Shown: positions 21,980 to 30,610 of the stretch, one piece after another
Layout of the letters: each line of letters opens with the position of its first letter
Position numbering within the stretch: position 1 is the first letter of the stretch
Assembly: GCA_964583165.1 (NCBI GenBank)
Contig: CAZOVK010000003.1
Location: 1-64,000, forward strand
DNA from: CAZOVK01 sp964583165
GTDB taxonomy: Bacteria; Bacillota; Clostridia; Lachnospirales; WRAX01
DNA: 64,000 nt
Direction: 5' to 3'
Made by a program: the position numbers and the translations under genes
Notes under the pieces: model-generated
The model's input: the letters and a program-made list of their open reading frames with translations, nothing else
Database searches by the model: none
What the model was told of the DNA's origin: nothing

Positions 21980-24596
21980 ATTTAATTGCTTCAATGGCAA
22001 TGCCAAGGGCAGTGGCATCTTTCAAGCCGGCTTGCGCCATATTGGGCTTGCCACCGCCGGAACCACCCGCCGCTTGTGAGGCTTTCTTGACAAGATTACC
22101 CGCGTGGATACCTTTTTTGACTAAATCGTCCGTCACGCTGACGATAAGCGTTATCTTGCCGTCAAACGCATTCGAGGTGATGACAACGCCCGATTTAATG
22201 CGTTCACGCATCTTGTCGCCCATTGCGCGAAGTTCGTTAACGTCAGAGCTTTGTTCAACTGCCGCGATAACGACGTTAATACTGCCGATTGTCGTCTTGC
22301 CGAGCATGAAGTTATCAACTACGCCGCTGTTTGCCGCCGCGCGGAGTTTTTCAAACTCCTTGTTGATTTCCTTGGCTGTTGCGAGCATGGTTGTTATCTT
22401 CTTATACGCGCTTTCAACGGGCACATTCACGGCAGACGCTATGTTTTCGAGTGTTTCTCTGTCGGAGTGATAGCTTTTGAGAGCTTCTTCGCGTGTGACG
22501 GCTTCAATACGCCTTACGCCCGCCGCAATGCCGCTTTCAGACAAGATTCTGAATGACGAAACAAGGCTAGTGTTCGCGACATGCGTACCGCCACACAGTT
22601 CTATAGATGTGTTGGCGATGTTGACTACACGCACAGTGCTGCCGTATTTTTCGCCGAAGAGCGCGACAGCCCCCATTTGCTTGGCTTCGTTAATACCCGT
22701 CACAATCGTGTCAATGGGCATGGCCATGAGGATATAATCATTGACGCGTCTTTCTATGCGCCTAAGGGTTTCTGTCGTCACGGCTTCAAAATGTGTGAAG
22801 TCGAAGCGCAGACCGTCTTCGCGAACCTGTGAACCCGCCTGTTCAACGTGGTTGCCGAGTTCTTCTTTGAGCGCCTTATGGAGTAGGTGGGTGACCGAGT
22901 GGTTCGCCGAGATGTTCAGGCGATAGATTATATCAACCGTGAGTTTAGCCGTCTGACCCGCGTAGAGTGTGCCGTCTTCCACATGCCCGAAGTGGGCTAT
23001 CTTGTCGCCTGTGACCTTTTGGGTATCGGTGACAATAAAACTTGCCGTGTCTGTAATGATTGCGCCGATGTCGCCGTTTTGACCGCCCGAACGCGCGTAG
23101 AATGGCGTGTTTTCAGTGATTATCACGGCCTGTGTGCCGCTTTCAACGCTTTCAACAACCGTGTCGTTCGCGATAAGATAGATAATCTGACTGTTGTCGG
23201 TGAGTTTGTCATAACCCGTGAATGTCGAGTGAATCGCCTTGTCGAGCCTATTGAAAACGGTGTCTTCCGCGCCCATATAGGTTGAAGCCTCGCGCGAAGC
23301 ACGACCGCGTGTGCGTTGCTGTTCCATTTCGGCGTAGAAGCCTTCGCGGTCAACAGTGAAGCCCTCGCCCAATAACTCCTCTTCCATGAGTTCGAGTGGG
23401 AAACCGTATGTGTCATAGAGTTTGAACGCGTCCGTGCCCGAAACAGTGCTACCCGCCGTCGCGCGGAGGTTCTCCACCAAATCACGCAGAAGCCCCAGCC
23501 CCGAGTCTATTGTTTCAAAGAAGCGGTTTTCTTCAACGGTCAACAGCTTCAAGATGTAATCCTGCTTTTCGGCCAGTTCGGGGTATGCCTGTTTGGAGCT
23601 ATCAATCAGCGTCACAGCAAGAACGGGCAAGAAACCCTTTTCTATGCCCAGAAGCCGCCCATGACGTGCCGCACGGCGTAACAACCGCCTCAGTACATAA
23701 CCGCGCCCCTCATTTGACGGCAAAATACCGTCAGAAATCATGAACGTAATACTCCGAACATGGTCAGTGATGACGCGCACAGATATATCTTTCTTCGCGT
23801 CCGTGTTATACGTATAGTTCGCGAGCTTGCAGATATGGTCACGGAGCATCTTTAACGTGTCTAAATCGAACAAAGATGTCACGCCCTGCATGACCATGCC
23901 CAGACGCTCTAAGCCCATTCCCGTGTCTATGTTGTTGTACGCAAGCTTTGTATATGTGCCGTCTTCATTCTTATTGAATTGAGTAAAGACGTTGTTCCAG
24001 ATTTCAATGTATCTGTCACAATCACAACCCACCGTACAATTAGGCTTGCCGCAACCGTATTCTTCGCCGCGGTCAAAGTAAACCTCAGAGCAGGGACCGC
24101 AAGGGCCAAGCCCGACTTCCCAGAAGTTGTCATCCTTACCCATGCGGAAAATCTTTTCTTTAGGCAAGCCGATAATGTTGTGCCAGATGTCATACGCTTC
24201 GTCGTCTTCTTCATAGACGCTTGCGAACAAGCGGCTTTCGGGGATGCCCATTACATTTAAGAGAAAATCCCACGTGAATTTAATCGAGCCTTCTTTGAAA
24301 TAGTCACCGAAAGAGAAGTTGCCGAGCATTTCAAAGAAAGAGCCGTGGCGTGAAGTAATGCCCACATTATCAATGTCGTTTGTGCGCAAACACTTCTGAC
24401 AGCTTGTGACCCTCAAACTCGGTGGCTGTTCTATCCGCGCGAAGTAGGGCTTGAGCGGAGCCATGCCCGAATTGATGACGAGTAGGCTCTTGTCGTTTTG
24501 TGGCACGAGTGATGCCGACGCAAGCCTTAAATGCCCGTTTTCTTCAAAATACTTGAGAAATCTCTCGCGGATTTCGTTTAATCCCATGTATTCCAT
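21954..24596 (-). CDS. alaS: Alanyl-tRNA synthetase
   Basis: 880-residue class II synthetase that charges tRNA-Ala and clears mischarged Ser/Gly. The catalytic core is at 1-250 (SLLVINSGMAPLKPYF, and the class II motif 2 area RVTSCQKCLRTNDIDNVG). A tRNA-binding helical region, the editing domain with zinc-binding HxxxH (NHSVTHLLHK) and CGGTH, and a C-terminal oligomerisation domain with the Gly-rich SQAAGGSGGGKPNMAQAG follow. ATG 24596 has GGAGG five bases upstream. The leader from the promoter at 24628-24656 is only about 25 nt, so there is no T-box riboswitch, unlike many Bacillota alaS genes. Confidence 0.98.
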   Translation of the reverse strand: MEYMGLNEIRERFLKYFEENGHLRLASASLVPQNDKSLLVINSGMAPLKPYFARIEQPPSLRVTSCQKCLRTNDIDNVGITSRHGSFFEMLGNFSFGDYFKEGSIKFTWDFLLNVMGIPESRLFASVYEEDDEAYDIWHNIIGLPKEKIFRMGKDDNFWEVGLGPCGPCSEVYFDRGEEYGCGKPNCTVGCDCDRYIEIWNNVFTQFNKNEDGTYTKLAYNNIDTGMGLERLGMVMQGVTSLFDLDTLKMLRDHICKLANYTYNTDAKKDISVRVITDHVRSITFMISDGILPSNEGRGYVLRRLLRRAARHGRLLGIEKGFLPVLAVTLIDSSKQAYPELAEKQDYILKLLTVEENRFFETIDSGLGLLRDLVENLRATAGSTVSGTDAFKLYDTYGFPLELMEEELLGEGFTVDREGFYAEMEQQRTRGRASREASTYMGAEDTVFNRLDKAIHSTFTGYDKLTDNSQIIYLIANDTVVESVESGTQAVIITENTPFYARSGGQNGDIGAIITDTASFIVTDTQKVTGDKIAHFGHVEDGTLYAGQTAKLTVDIIYRLNISANHSVTHLLHKALKEELGNHVEQAGSQVREDGLRFDFTHFEAVTTETLRRIERRVNDYILMAMPIDTIVTGINEAKQMGAVALFGEKYGSTVRVVNIANTSIELCGGTHVANTSLVSSFRILSESGIAAGVRRIEAVTREEALKSYHSDRETLENIASAVNVPVESAYKKITTMLATAKEINKEFEKLRAAANSGVVDNFMLGKTTIGSINVVIAAVEQSSDVNELRAMGDKMRERIKSGVVITSNAFDGKITLIVSVTDDLVKKGIHAGNLVKKASQAAGGSGGGKPNMAQAGLKDATALGIAIEAIKYELEAANL

Positions 24597-24627
24597 AATT
24601 GCCTCCAGATAATGCTATATTATGTAG

Positions 24628-24656
24628 AGTATATGTATTTTAGGTGAGCGTGTCAA
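24628..24656 (-). promoter_or_regulatory. alaS promoter
   Basis: Minus strand: perfect TTGACA (24651-24656), 17-bp spacer, TATACT (24628-24633). It lies directly past the degV terminator. Confidence 0.85.
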
Positions 24657-24660
24657 CAAG

Positions 24661-24692
24661 AAAAAAGGGCTTCGCGTGTCGAAACCCTTTTT
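24661..24692 (-). terminator. degV terminator
   Basis: AAAAAGGG plus TTCG (24662-24674) pairs with CGAA plus CCCTTTTT (24680-24692), one mismatch, 5-nt loop. Read on the minus strand it ends in six Ts just after degV. Confidence 0.85.
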
Positions 24693-24703
24693 GTTGTCAT
24701 CTA

Positions 24704-25579
24704 CTATAGCGTATCGTGCTTGCGCAGGTAACCAATGGCTATGGTTGTGGGGCCGATATGCGCCCCGATTGTTACGCCAAGGCTTGAAATGGGGTAGTCA
24801 ACGACCATGCCGGCCTTTTCTATAGCTTCCTTCGTCTGTTTGGCGGTTTCAAGCTCGTCGCCGTGCATTACAAAGTATGAATACTTAGATTTATCAGAGC
24901 CTGTAGCCTCGTCGAGTTGGCGCACAATCTCTGCCAATGCTTTCGCGCGACCGCGCACCTTCGTGCCGGGGTTCAATTCGCCGTTTTTGAATACGATGAT
25001 GGGCTTAATGCTAAGTAAGCTACCCGCAAGCGCACTGGCCTTGCCGATTCGCCCGCCTTTTTGGAGGTAGGCAAGGGAGTCAACCGTTACGAAAATCTGA
25101 CACTCGCTCTTGATAAGCTCTAAGCGGCTATCAATGTCATAAATGGGCATACCCGAATCACGCATGTCGGCGGCTTGGAGCACAAACGCGCCTTGCGCGG
25201 CCGTACAGAGCTGAGAGTCAATGACTATTATATTCGCGTCGGGAAATTCTTCTTTTACAAGCGCTTGTGCGTTAACGGCGCTACCGTAAGAGCCGGAGAA
25301 TTTACTCGTTATACAAATACATAACACATCAAAGCCGCCGTTAATAGCCGCGCGAAACTCCGCCTGATACGCGGAAATACTCGGCAGGCTGGTTTTCGGG
25401 AAGACGTTTTGTGTACGGAGTGTATGATAGAACTCCTCAATAGTGATGTCTATGTTCTCTCTATAGTATTTACTGCCGTCAAAGGTGACAGAGAATGGCA
25501 CAATGGTTATGTCGCGCTTCTTGGCGGTGTCTAGTGTCAGCTCGCAGGAACTGTCGGCTATTATTTTAATTGGCTTCAA
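24704..25579 (-). CDS. DegV-family fatty-acid-binding protein
   Basis: 291-residue DegV/FakB-type protein, which holds a free fatty acid so that the kinase FakA can phosphorylate it for phospholipid synthesis. Family features are the N-terminal ADSSCELT, the PKTSLPS segment (about 61-67), the ITSKFSGSYGSA loop (about 90-101) and GGRIGKASALAGSLLSIKPI (about 174-193). It starts at TTG 25579 with GGAGGG five bases upstream. A second DegV gene lies at 51102-51980; multiple FakB paralogues with different chain preferences are usual in Bacillota. It is a single-gene unit with its own promoter and terminator. Confidence 0.93.
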   Translation of the reverse strand: MKPIKIIADSSCELTLDTAKKRDITIVPFSVTFDGSKYYRENIDITIEEFYHTLRTQNVFPKTSLPSISAYQAEFRAAINGGFDVLCICITSKFSGSYGSAVNAQALVKEEFPDANIIVIDSQLCTAAQGAFVLQAADMRDSGMPIYDIDSRLELIKSECQIFVTVDSLAYLQKGGRIGKASALAGSLLSIKPIIVFKNGELNPGTKVRGRAKALAEIVRQLDEATGSDKSKYSYFVMHGDELETAKQTKEAIEKAGMVVDYPISSLGVTIGAHIGPTTIAIGYLRKHDTL

Positions 25580-25608
25580 TGTAACCCTCCTTCAAATTCA
25601 CACTCTCT

Positions 25609-25637
25609 ATTCTAAATTATTTTTATACATTTGTCCA
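25609..25637 (-). promoter_or_regulatory. degV promoter
   Basis: Minus strand: TGGACA (25632-25637), 17-bp spacer, TAGAAT (25609-25614), about 30 bases before the TTG start. Confidence 0.6.
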
Positions 25638-25707
25638 TAGATTTTTTTCACTGCATAAGTTATAATTATCAAAGAAGTACAAACTTCGACGAATAACGGA
25701 GGTGTAA

Positions 25708-26628
25708 ATGTTTACAGCGCTTGTCAATAATCTCACTACGCTGCTTCTGCTACTCGCCACAGGTTTTGTTATCAGACGGTTACATATTTTAGATGACAGA
25801 ATGAACGCCGGGCTTTCAGAACTTATGCTCAAAGTCGCGCTACCCGCTACGATTATCTATTCCATGCAGACACATTTCACAAGGGAGCTGTTTATGCAGG
25901 GCGGCTTCGTTATGATTGCGGTATTCTTTATCTCGGCGCTGGGCATGATTTTGGGTTATTTAGTACCGATATGGCTGAAACAGCCATATGAGAGCCGTGG
26001 CATTTGGATGTTCGCCATTGCATTTGGGAATTTGAGTTATATGGGTATACCTATTATTGCGGCGATTTTCGGTGATGAGGCGCTGTTTTTTGTTTCAATG
26101 GGTACTGTCGGGTATAATCTGCTTGCGCCCACACTCGGCGCTCACTTTATGAAACATTATGCCCACTACGGCAAAAAGGAAGTTAAATTCAAGGTCAGCC
26201 CAGCTTTTGCGGCCACACTGATTGGTTTGTTCTTTTTTGTATTCTCTATTCAACTGCCTTATCCTGTAATAAGTGCGCTGACACTAATGGGGCACACGAC
26301 AACGCCGCTGTCTATGGTTTTGATTGGGAGTTTTTTGGCCCATCAAGACTTCGGGGTATTGTTTAGGCAAAGAAGACTGTACATAGCTGTTTTGTTCAGA
26401 AACGTTTTGATACCGTTACTTGTGTTCGTATTGCTATCGCCCTTTGTTCAGAGTACGGAGATTTTCGCGATTGTCGTATATCTGTCGAGTATGCCGTCTG
26501 CGGCTACGACTACGATGTACGCCAATATCTATGACGCAGACGCAACTACAGCGAGTGCTCTGGTATTTATGACGACTGTGTTTTCTCTGGTTACGATACC
26601 GCTATTGTCTTTGATTCTGCCGCATTGA
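25708..26628 (+). CDS. AEC-family (auxin efflux carrier-like) transporter
   Basis: 306-residue membrane protein with ten predicted membrane segments arranged as two halves of five. The N terminus (TTLLLLLATGFVIRRLHILDD), the AFGNLSYMGIPI segment (about 107-118) and the conserved C-terminal SSMPSAATTTMYANIYDADA are typical of the AEC family, which moves malonate, malate or related small acids in bacteria. The cargo is unknown. GGAGGTG precedes ATG 25708. A TATAAT at 25661-25666 may belong to its promoter, but no convincing -35 box is present at the right distance. Confidence 0.9.
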   Translation: MFTALVNNLTTLLLLLATGFVIRRLHILDDRMNAGLSELMLKVALPATIIYSMQTHFTRELFMQGGFVMIAVFFISALGMILGYLVPIWLKQPYESRGIWMFAIAFGNLSYMGIPIIAAIFGDEALFFVSMGTVGYNLLAPTLGAHFMKHYAHYGKKEVKFKVSPAFAATLIGLFFFVFSIQLPYPVISALTLMGHTTTPLSMVLIGSFLAHQDFGVLFRQRRLYIAVLFRNVLIPLLVFVLLSPFVQSTEIFAIVVYLSSMPSAATTTMYANIYDADATTASALVFMTTVFSLVTIPLLSLILPH

Positions 26629-26668
26629 TTAAGTCGAAGGCTAGCGCCCACGCCATGAGTATTGAGTT

Positions 26669-26733
26669 GTAGTGGTTTTAAGATACTACCGCCTTTAGGT
26701 GGTACCCGAATGCCGGGTCGCATTAGGCGACCC
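26669..26733 (+). promoter_or_regulatory. Run of hairpins before dnaG, candidate structured RNA
   Basis: Consecutive stems can be drawn: GTAGT/ACTAC (26669-26689), ACCGCC/GGTGGT (26688-26703), ACCCG/CGGGT (26704-26718) and GGGTCGC/GCGACCC (26715-26733). The third and fourth share GGGT (26715-26718) and cannot form together, as in attenuators. The last is followed by only a weak T-rich stretch. It may end the AEC transcript or control dnaG. Confidence 0.45.
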
Positions 26734-26761
26734 AATTTCTGATAGATAGGTGGTGTAGCCT

Positions 26762-28531
26762 ATTTTTATACCGGATGACGCGCTTGAAGAGATAAGGGCG
26801 CGGAATGATATTATTGATGTAATATCGGGTTATGTGGCTTTGAAAAAACGCGGCGACAACCATGTGGGGTTGTGCCCGTTTCACCGTGAGAAAACACCGT
26901 CGTTCTCGGTCAGTGAATCAAAGCAGATTTTTAAGTGCTTCGGCTGTGGCGTATCGGGCAATGTCTATGGTTTTATCATGCAGATTGAAAACTACAGCTT
27001 CATGGAAGCCGTGAAGTTTTTGGCTGACCGCGTGAACTTTCAAATACCCGAGCGCGGCGCGTCAAAAGCGGCGCGTGAACAGGCAGAAAAGCGTGCCGCG
27101 ATTCTGGATATGAACGTGAGGGCGGCGCGTTTTTTCCATGCGCGGTTGAATGACGAGAACGCGGGGCACGTTAGGGATTACCTAGACTCGCGCGGGATTC
27201 GTGCGGGTGTTTTAAGAAAATTTGGGCTAGGGTACACAGGCAAAGACGGAAACGCGCTCGCTACGTATCTATTGGAGGAAGGTTTCGCAGAAAACCTCAT
27301 TATTGAATCGGGTTTGTGCATGAAGGGGGAGCGCGGGAGGTTGTTTGACCGCTTCCGCAAGCGTTTGATGTTCCCGATTTTTGATAAGGACGCGCGGGTT
27401 GTCGGTTTCGGCGGGCGCGTTTTAGGTGATGGGCAACCTAAGTACCTCAATTCGCCCGATACGCCCGTGTTTGATAAGAAAACACAGCTTTATGGCATCA
27501 ACTTCGCGCGGAAAGCGAAAGCGCCAGAGATAATCCTTGTCGAGGGTTATATGGACGTAATCGGGTTGGCGCAAGCGGGGTTTGCGAACTGTTGCGCGGC
27601 TTTGGGCACGGCTTTTGGCGAGGCTCATGCGCGGTTGTTGAAGAATTATACGAAATCCGTGTTGATACTGTTCGATTCTGACAACGCTGGGGAAGCCGCG
27701 GCTGTACGCGCAATTCCGTTTTTGAGGGCGCAGGGGTTGAATGTGCGCGTTTTGCAGGTCACAGGCGCGAAAGACCCTGATGAATACATCAAGTTATACG
27801 GGGCGCAAGCCTTCGCCGACTTGGCGAACAAAGGTGCTGAAGATTTCATCACCTTCCAAGTCCGTGTTATGGAGAAGCAGTTTGACTTGACCCGCGCAGA
27901 CGGGCGCGTTCAATACATCAAGGCCGCCGCGAAACTCATTGCGGGGCTTGACGCGGCTATTGAGCGTGAGCAATATGGCGCGATTGTAGCGCAAAAACTC
28001 GGCGTATCGGAATCAGCGCTTGCAAACGAAGTCACACGCCAATCAGATGCCACTAATTCAACAAACACAGCCCGTCCGCCGTCATATAAAAATACATCCA
28101 GCATAATATCAACAGATAGAAATGCGCGTGCGCTTGATGAAGCCCGCCGCCACTTGCTCTATGCCATGGCGCGGGATATTGACGGCGCGAAATATGTGTC
28201 GAAACACTTGAAAGCTGATGACTTTGGCGTACCCGTCTATGCCGCGTTTTATAAGCGCTGCCTTGAACTCTATGAAGCCACCCAGCCTGTCACACAGGCA
28301 CGGCTCCTAAACATTTGTGAAACGCCCGAAGACTCGCGCGTTATTACCGCGATTTTCGACAATGTGTTGATTCCCGAAAGCAAAGACGACTATGAACGCG
28401 GACTGGCCGACCGCGTGAGGACGATTCAGATTAACGCCATTGATAACGAAATCAAGAATGCGAACACAGCGGAAGAAATTTCAAAGCTTCTGGAGCGCAA
28501 GAAAATTCTACTGTCGAAACCGGATAATTAA
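26762..28531 (+). CDS. dnaG: DNA primase, apparent ATT (AUU) start
   Basis: 589-residue primase that makes RNA primers for the replicative polymerase. The zinc-binding domain is complete (Cys38, His41, Cys59, Cys62), followed by the TOPRIM core (LVEGYMDVIGLAQAG, then LFDSDNAGEAAA) and a C-terminal helicase-binding region. The family-typical N terminus reads on as FIPDDALEEIRARNDIIDV; in this frame a TAG stop lies at 26756-26758, leaving ATT 26762 as the only codon that yields Met-Phe-Ile-Pro. AGGTGG ends eight bases before it. The next in-frame start, GTG 26834, would delete 24 conserved residues. AUU is known as a start for infC. It heads the dnaG-rpoD macromolecular-synthesis cluster. Confidence 0.93.
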   Translation: MFIPDDALEEIRARNDIIDVISGYVALKKRGDNHVGLCPFHREKTPSFSVSESKQIFKCFGCGVSGNVYGFIMQIENYSFMEAVKFLADRVNFQIPERGASKAAREQAEKRAAILDMNVRAARFFHARLNDENAGHVRDYLDSRGIRAGVLRKFGLGYTGKDGNALATYLLEEGFAENLIIESGLCMKGERGRLFDRFRKRLMFPIFDKDARVVGFGGRVLGDGQPKYLNSPDTPVFDKKTQLYGINFARKAKAPEIILVEGYMDVIGLAQAGFANCCAALGTAFGEAHARLLKNYTKSVLILFDSDNAGEAAAVRAIPFLRAQGLNVRVLQVTGAKDPDEYIKLYGAQAFADLANKGAEDFITFQVRVMEKQFDLTRADGRVQYIKAAAKLIAGLDAAIEREQYGAIVAQKLGVSESALANEVTRQSDATNSTNTARPPSYKNTSSIISTDRNARALDEARRHLLYAMARDIDGAKYVSKHLKADDFGVPVYAAFYKRCLELYEATQPVTQARLLNICETPEDSRVITAIFDNVLIPESKDDYERGLADRVRTIQINAIDNEIKNANTAEEISKLLERKKILLSKPDN

Positions 28532-28610
28532 GCACTATATGTCTGTAAATCACATTTTTTCATGTATTGGCAAAAATTTTGTAAAGCAATTAGCCTTTTT
28601 TGCCGATATA

Positions 28611-28628
28611 ACAGTATATATTGACTGT
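28611..28628. promoter_or_regulatory. Inverted repeat upstream of rpoD
   Basis: ACAGT (28611-28615) and ACTGT (28624-28628) form an inverted repeat around an AT-rich centre that overlaps a TTGACT (28621-28626). A third ACTGT lies at 28645-28649. No well-spaced -10 box is visible, so the dnaG-rpoD gap (28532-28710) holds no confident promoter. Confidence 0.3.
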
Positions 28629-28710
28629 ATATGGATAGAATATCACTGTAACCGCTTTACTGGCTGTATGCTTTGTGGGGCGGTTGCCGTTTACGAAAGG
28701 GAGATTTGCC

Positions 28711-29922
28711 GTGACAGTGGGCGACGAAACATTACTGAATGTCACAGTAGCACAAGAACAGAATGACGATAATATGGTTGAGCAAAACAACACTTCGGTG
28801 ACTTCAGAATCCGACGTGGTTCTTGAAGCGCCAAGACCGCTTGACAAGATTTTTGACGACCCTGTCGTTATCGGGAAGATACGCGACTTGGTTGCAACGG
28901 GCAAGCGCAAAAAGAATATGCTTGAGTATCGCGAAATCGTCGAACACTTGGCAACTCTCGAACTTGAGCCCGACCAGATTGAGAAAATCTATGAATACAT
29001 CGAAGCCAATGGCGTCGATGTGCTTGGTTTGGTTGAAGAAATCGATGAGGATTTAGACAAGGACTTGGATTTGGTGCTCACTGAGGGCACTATCAATATT
29101 GACGACCATGTGCGTATGTACTTAAAGGAAATCGGCAAGGTTCCGCTTTTGTCGGCTGACGAGGAGCAGGAGCTCGCGAAGCGCATGGAAAACGGCGATT
29201 ATGAGGCGAAGAAGCGTTTGGCCGAAGCCAACTTGCGCTTGGTTGTCAGTATCGCGAAACGCTATGTCGGGCGCGGTATGCACTTTTTGGATTTGATTCA
29301 AGAGGGGAACCTCGGGCTTATTAAGGCTGTCGAAAAATTCGACTTCCGCAAAGGCTTCAAGTTCTCAACCTACGCCACATGGTGGATTAGGCAGGCGATA
29401 ACACGCGCCATCGCTGACCAAGCGCGGACAATTCGCATACCCGTTCATATGGTAGAAACGATAAATAAGTTACTGCGCGTATCGAAACAGCTCTTGCAAG
29501 AACTGGGGCGCGAACCTTCACCCGAGGAAATCGCTAAGGAAATGCAGATGCCTGTTGACAAGGTGCGCGAGATTATGAAGCTGTCGCAAGACCCTGTTTC
29601 GCTTGAAACACCTATCGGCGAGGAGGAAGACAGCCATATCGGCGACTTCATTGCGGACGAAGAAATCCCCGCGCCCGCTGATGCCGCCGCGTTTACCTTA
29701 CTTAAAGAACAGCTTATGAGCGTACTCGAAACGCTGACGGAGCGCGAAGAACGCGTTTTGCGTTTGCGTTTCGGGCTGGATGACGGTCGCGCCCGCACGC
29801 TTGAAGAAGTGGGCAAGGTGTTTAACGTCACACGCGAGCGCATACGTCAGATTGAGGCGAAAGCGCTCAGAAAACTTCGCCACCCGAGCAGAAGCAAGAA
29901 ACTGAAGGATTACCTTGACTAA
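28711..29922 (+). CDS. rpoD: Primary RNA polymerase sigma factor (sigma-70/SigA)
   Basis: 403-residue vegetative sigma factor. A short region 1.1 (about 45-100) is followed by region 1.2 (INIDDHVRMYLKEIGKVPLL), region 2 with the -10 melting and recognition segment (FSTYATWWIRQAITRAIADQ), region 3, and region 4 with the -35 helix-turn-helix (TLEEVGKVFNVTRERIRQIE). I place the start at GTG 28711, seven bases after GGGAG; the open frame continues upstream to a GTG at 28675 without a ribosome binding site. It follows dnaG by 179 bases. The promoters seen in this window (TTGACA and TATAAT types) fit this sigma factor. Confidence 0.98.
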   Translation: MTVGDETLLNVTVAQEQNDDNMVEQNNTSVTSESDVVLEAPRPLDKIFDDPVVIGKIRDLVATGKRKKNMLEYREIVEHLATLELEPDQIEKIYEYIEANGVDVLGLVEEIDEDLDKDLDLVLTEGTINIDDHVRMYLKEIGKVPLLSADEEQELAKRMENGDYEAKKRLAEANLRLVVSIAKRYVGRGMHFLDLIQEGNLGLIKAVEKFDFRKGFKFSTYATWWIRQAITRAIADQARTIRIPVHMVETINKLLRVSKQLLQELGREPSPEEIAKEMQMPVDKVREIMKLSQDPVSLETPIGEEEDSHIGDFIADEEIPAPADAAAFTLLKEQLMSVLETLTEREERVLRLRFGLDDGRARTLEEVGKVFNVTRERIRQIEAKALRKLRHPSRSKKLKDYLD

Positions 29923-30601
29923 TATGCTGAATATATCAAAGCGCCTAAAGACGGCGGCGGATTTCGTAATCGGTGAGAATGTCGCTGATATTGGCTCTGA
30001 CCACGGGATTTTGGCGGCGTTTTTGGCGAAAACAGGGCGTTTCAAAAAAATAATCGCGACTGACATAAACGCAGGGCCGTTGTCAGCCGCGCAAAAAACG
30101 GTCACGCGTTATGGGCTTGAAAACATTGTAGAGACAAGACTATGCGCGGGGCTTTCTTTCATTTCGGTGGGAGAGGCCGACACGATTGTTATTGCGGGCA
30201 TGGGCGGCGCGTTGATTCAGGAGATTTTATCTAACGACATAGATGTTGCGCAATCAGCCAAACGGCTCGTTCTCCAGCCGCAAGACCATGTGGAGGACGT
30301 GCGCCGCTACCTACATAACGCGGGCTTTCGGATTGAGGATGAAACGGTTGTTTGCGACAACATGAAATTCTATAATGTAATAGTGGCCGAAATTGGGGAA
30401 GAGCAGTACACGGACGAGGAGTATTTCACGGGGCGAAAGGCGCTTTTGAGCCAAAGCCCCGACTTCGCGGCGTATATCGCGCATGAAACGGCCAAACGCG
30501 AGAACATTTTACGAAACATCACGCGCAATGCCGGACAAGCACAAGAACGGTGTGCGCGGCTTATGCTGGAGTTAGAGTGGCTTCAAAACATAGGTATGTA
30601 G
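29915..30601 (+). CDS. trmK: tRNA (adenine-22-N1)-methyltransferase
   Basis: 228-residue Rossmann-fold methyltransferase that puts a methyl group on A22 of tRNA using S-adenosylmethionine. Motifs: VADIGSDHGILAAFLA (SAM-binding loop), IATDINAGPL, and the catalytic-site IAGMGGALI, all typical of TrmK/YqfN. TTG 29915 overlaps the rpoD end by eight bases and has AAGGA five bases upstream; ATG 29924 is an alternative. TrmK next to rpoD is a conserved pair in Bacillota. Confidence 0.95.
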   Translation: MTNMLNISKRLKTAADFVIGENVADIGSDHGILAAFLAKTGRFKKIIATDINAGPLSAAQKTVTRYGLENIVETRLCAGLSFISVGEADTIVIAGMGGALIQEILSNDIDVAQSAKRLVLQPQDHVEDVRRYLHNAGFRIEDETVVCDNMKFYNVIVAEIGEEQYTDEEYFTGRKALLSQSPDFAAYIAHETAKRENILRNITRNAGQAQERCARLMLELEWLQNIGM

Positions 30602-30610
30602 GGGGCATAT

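Noticed and set aside
26652..26672. Five-codon frame MSIEL in the dnaG leader as a leader peptide
   Set aside because: No ribosome binding site and no link to the hairpins.
28532..28710. Promoter for rpoD
   Set aside because: A TTGACT is present but no -10 box lies at 16-18 bp; several AT-rich alternatives are equally weak.
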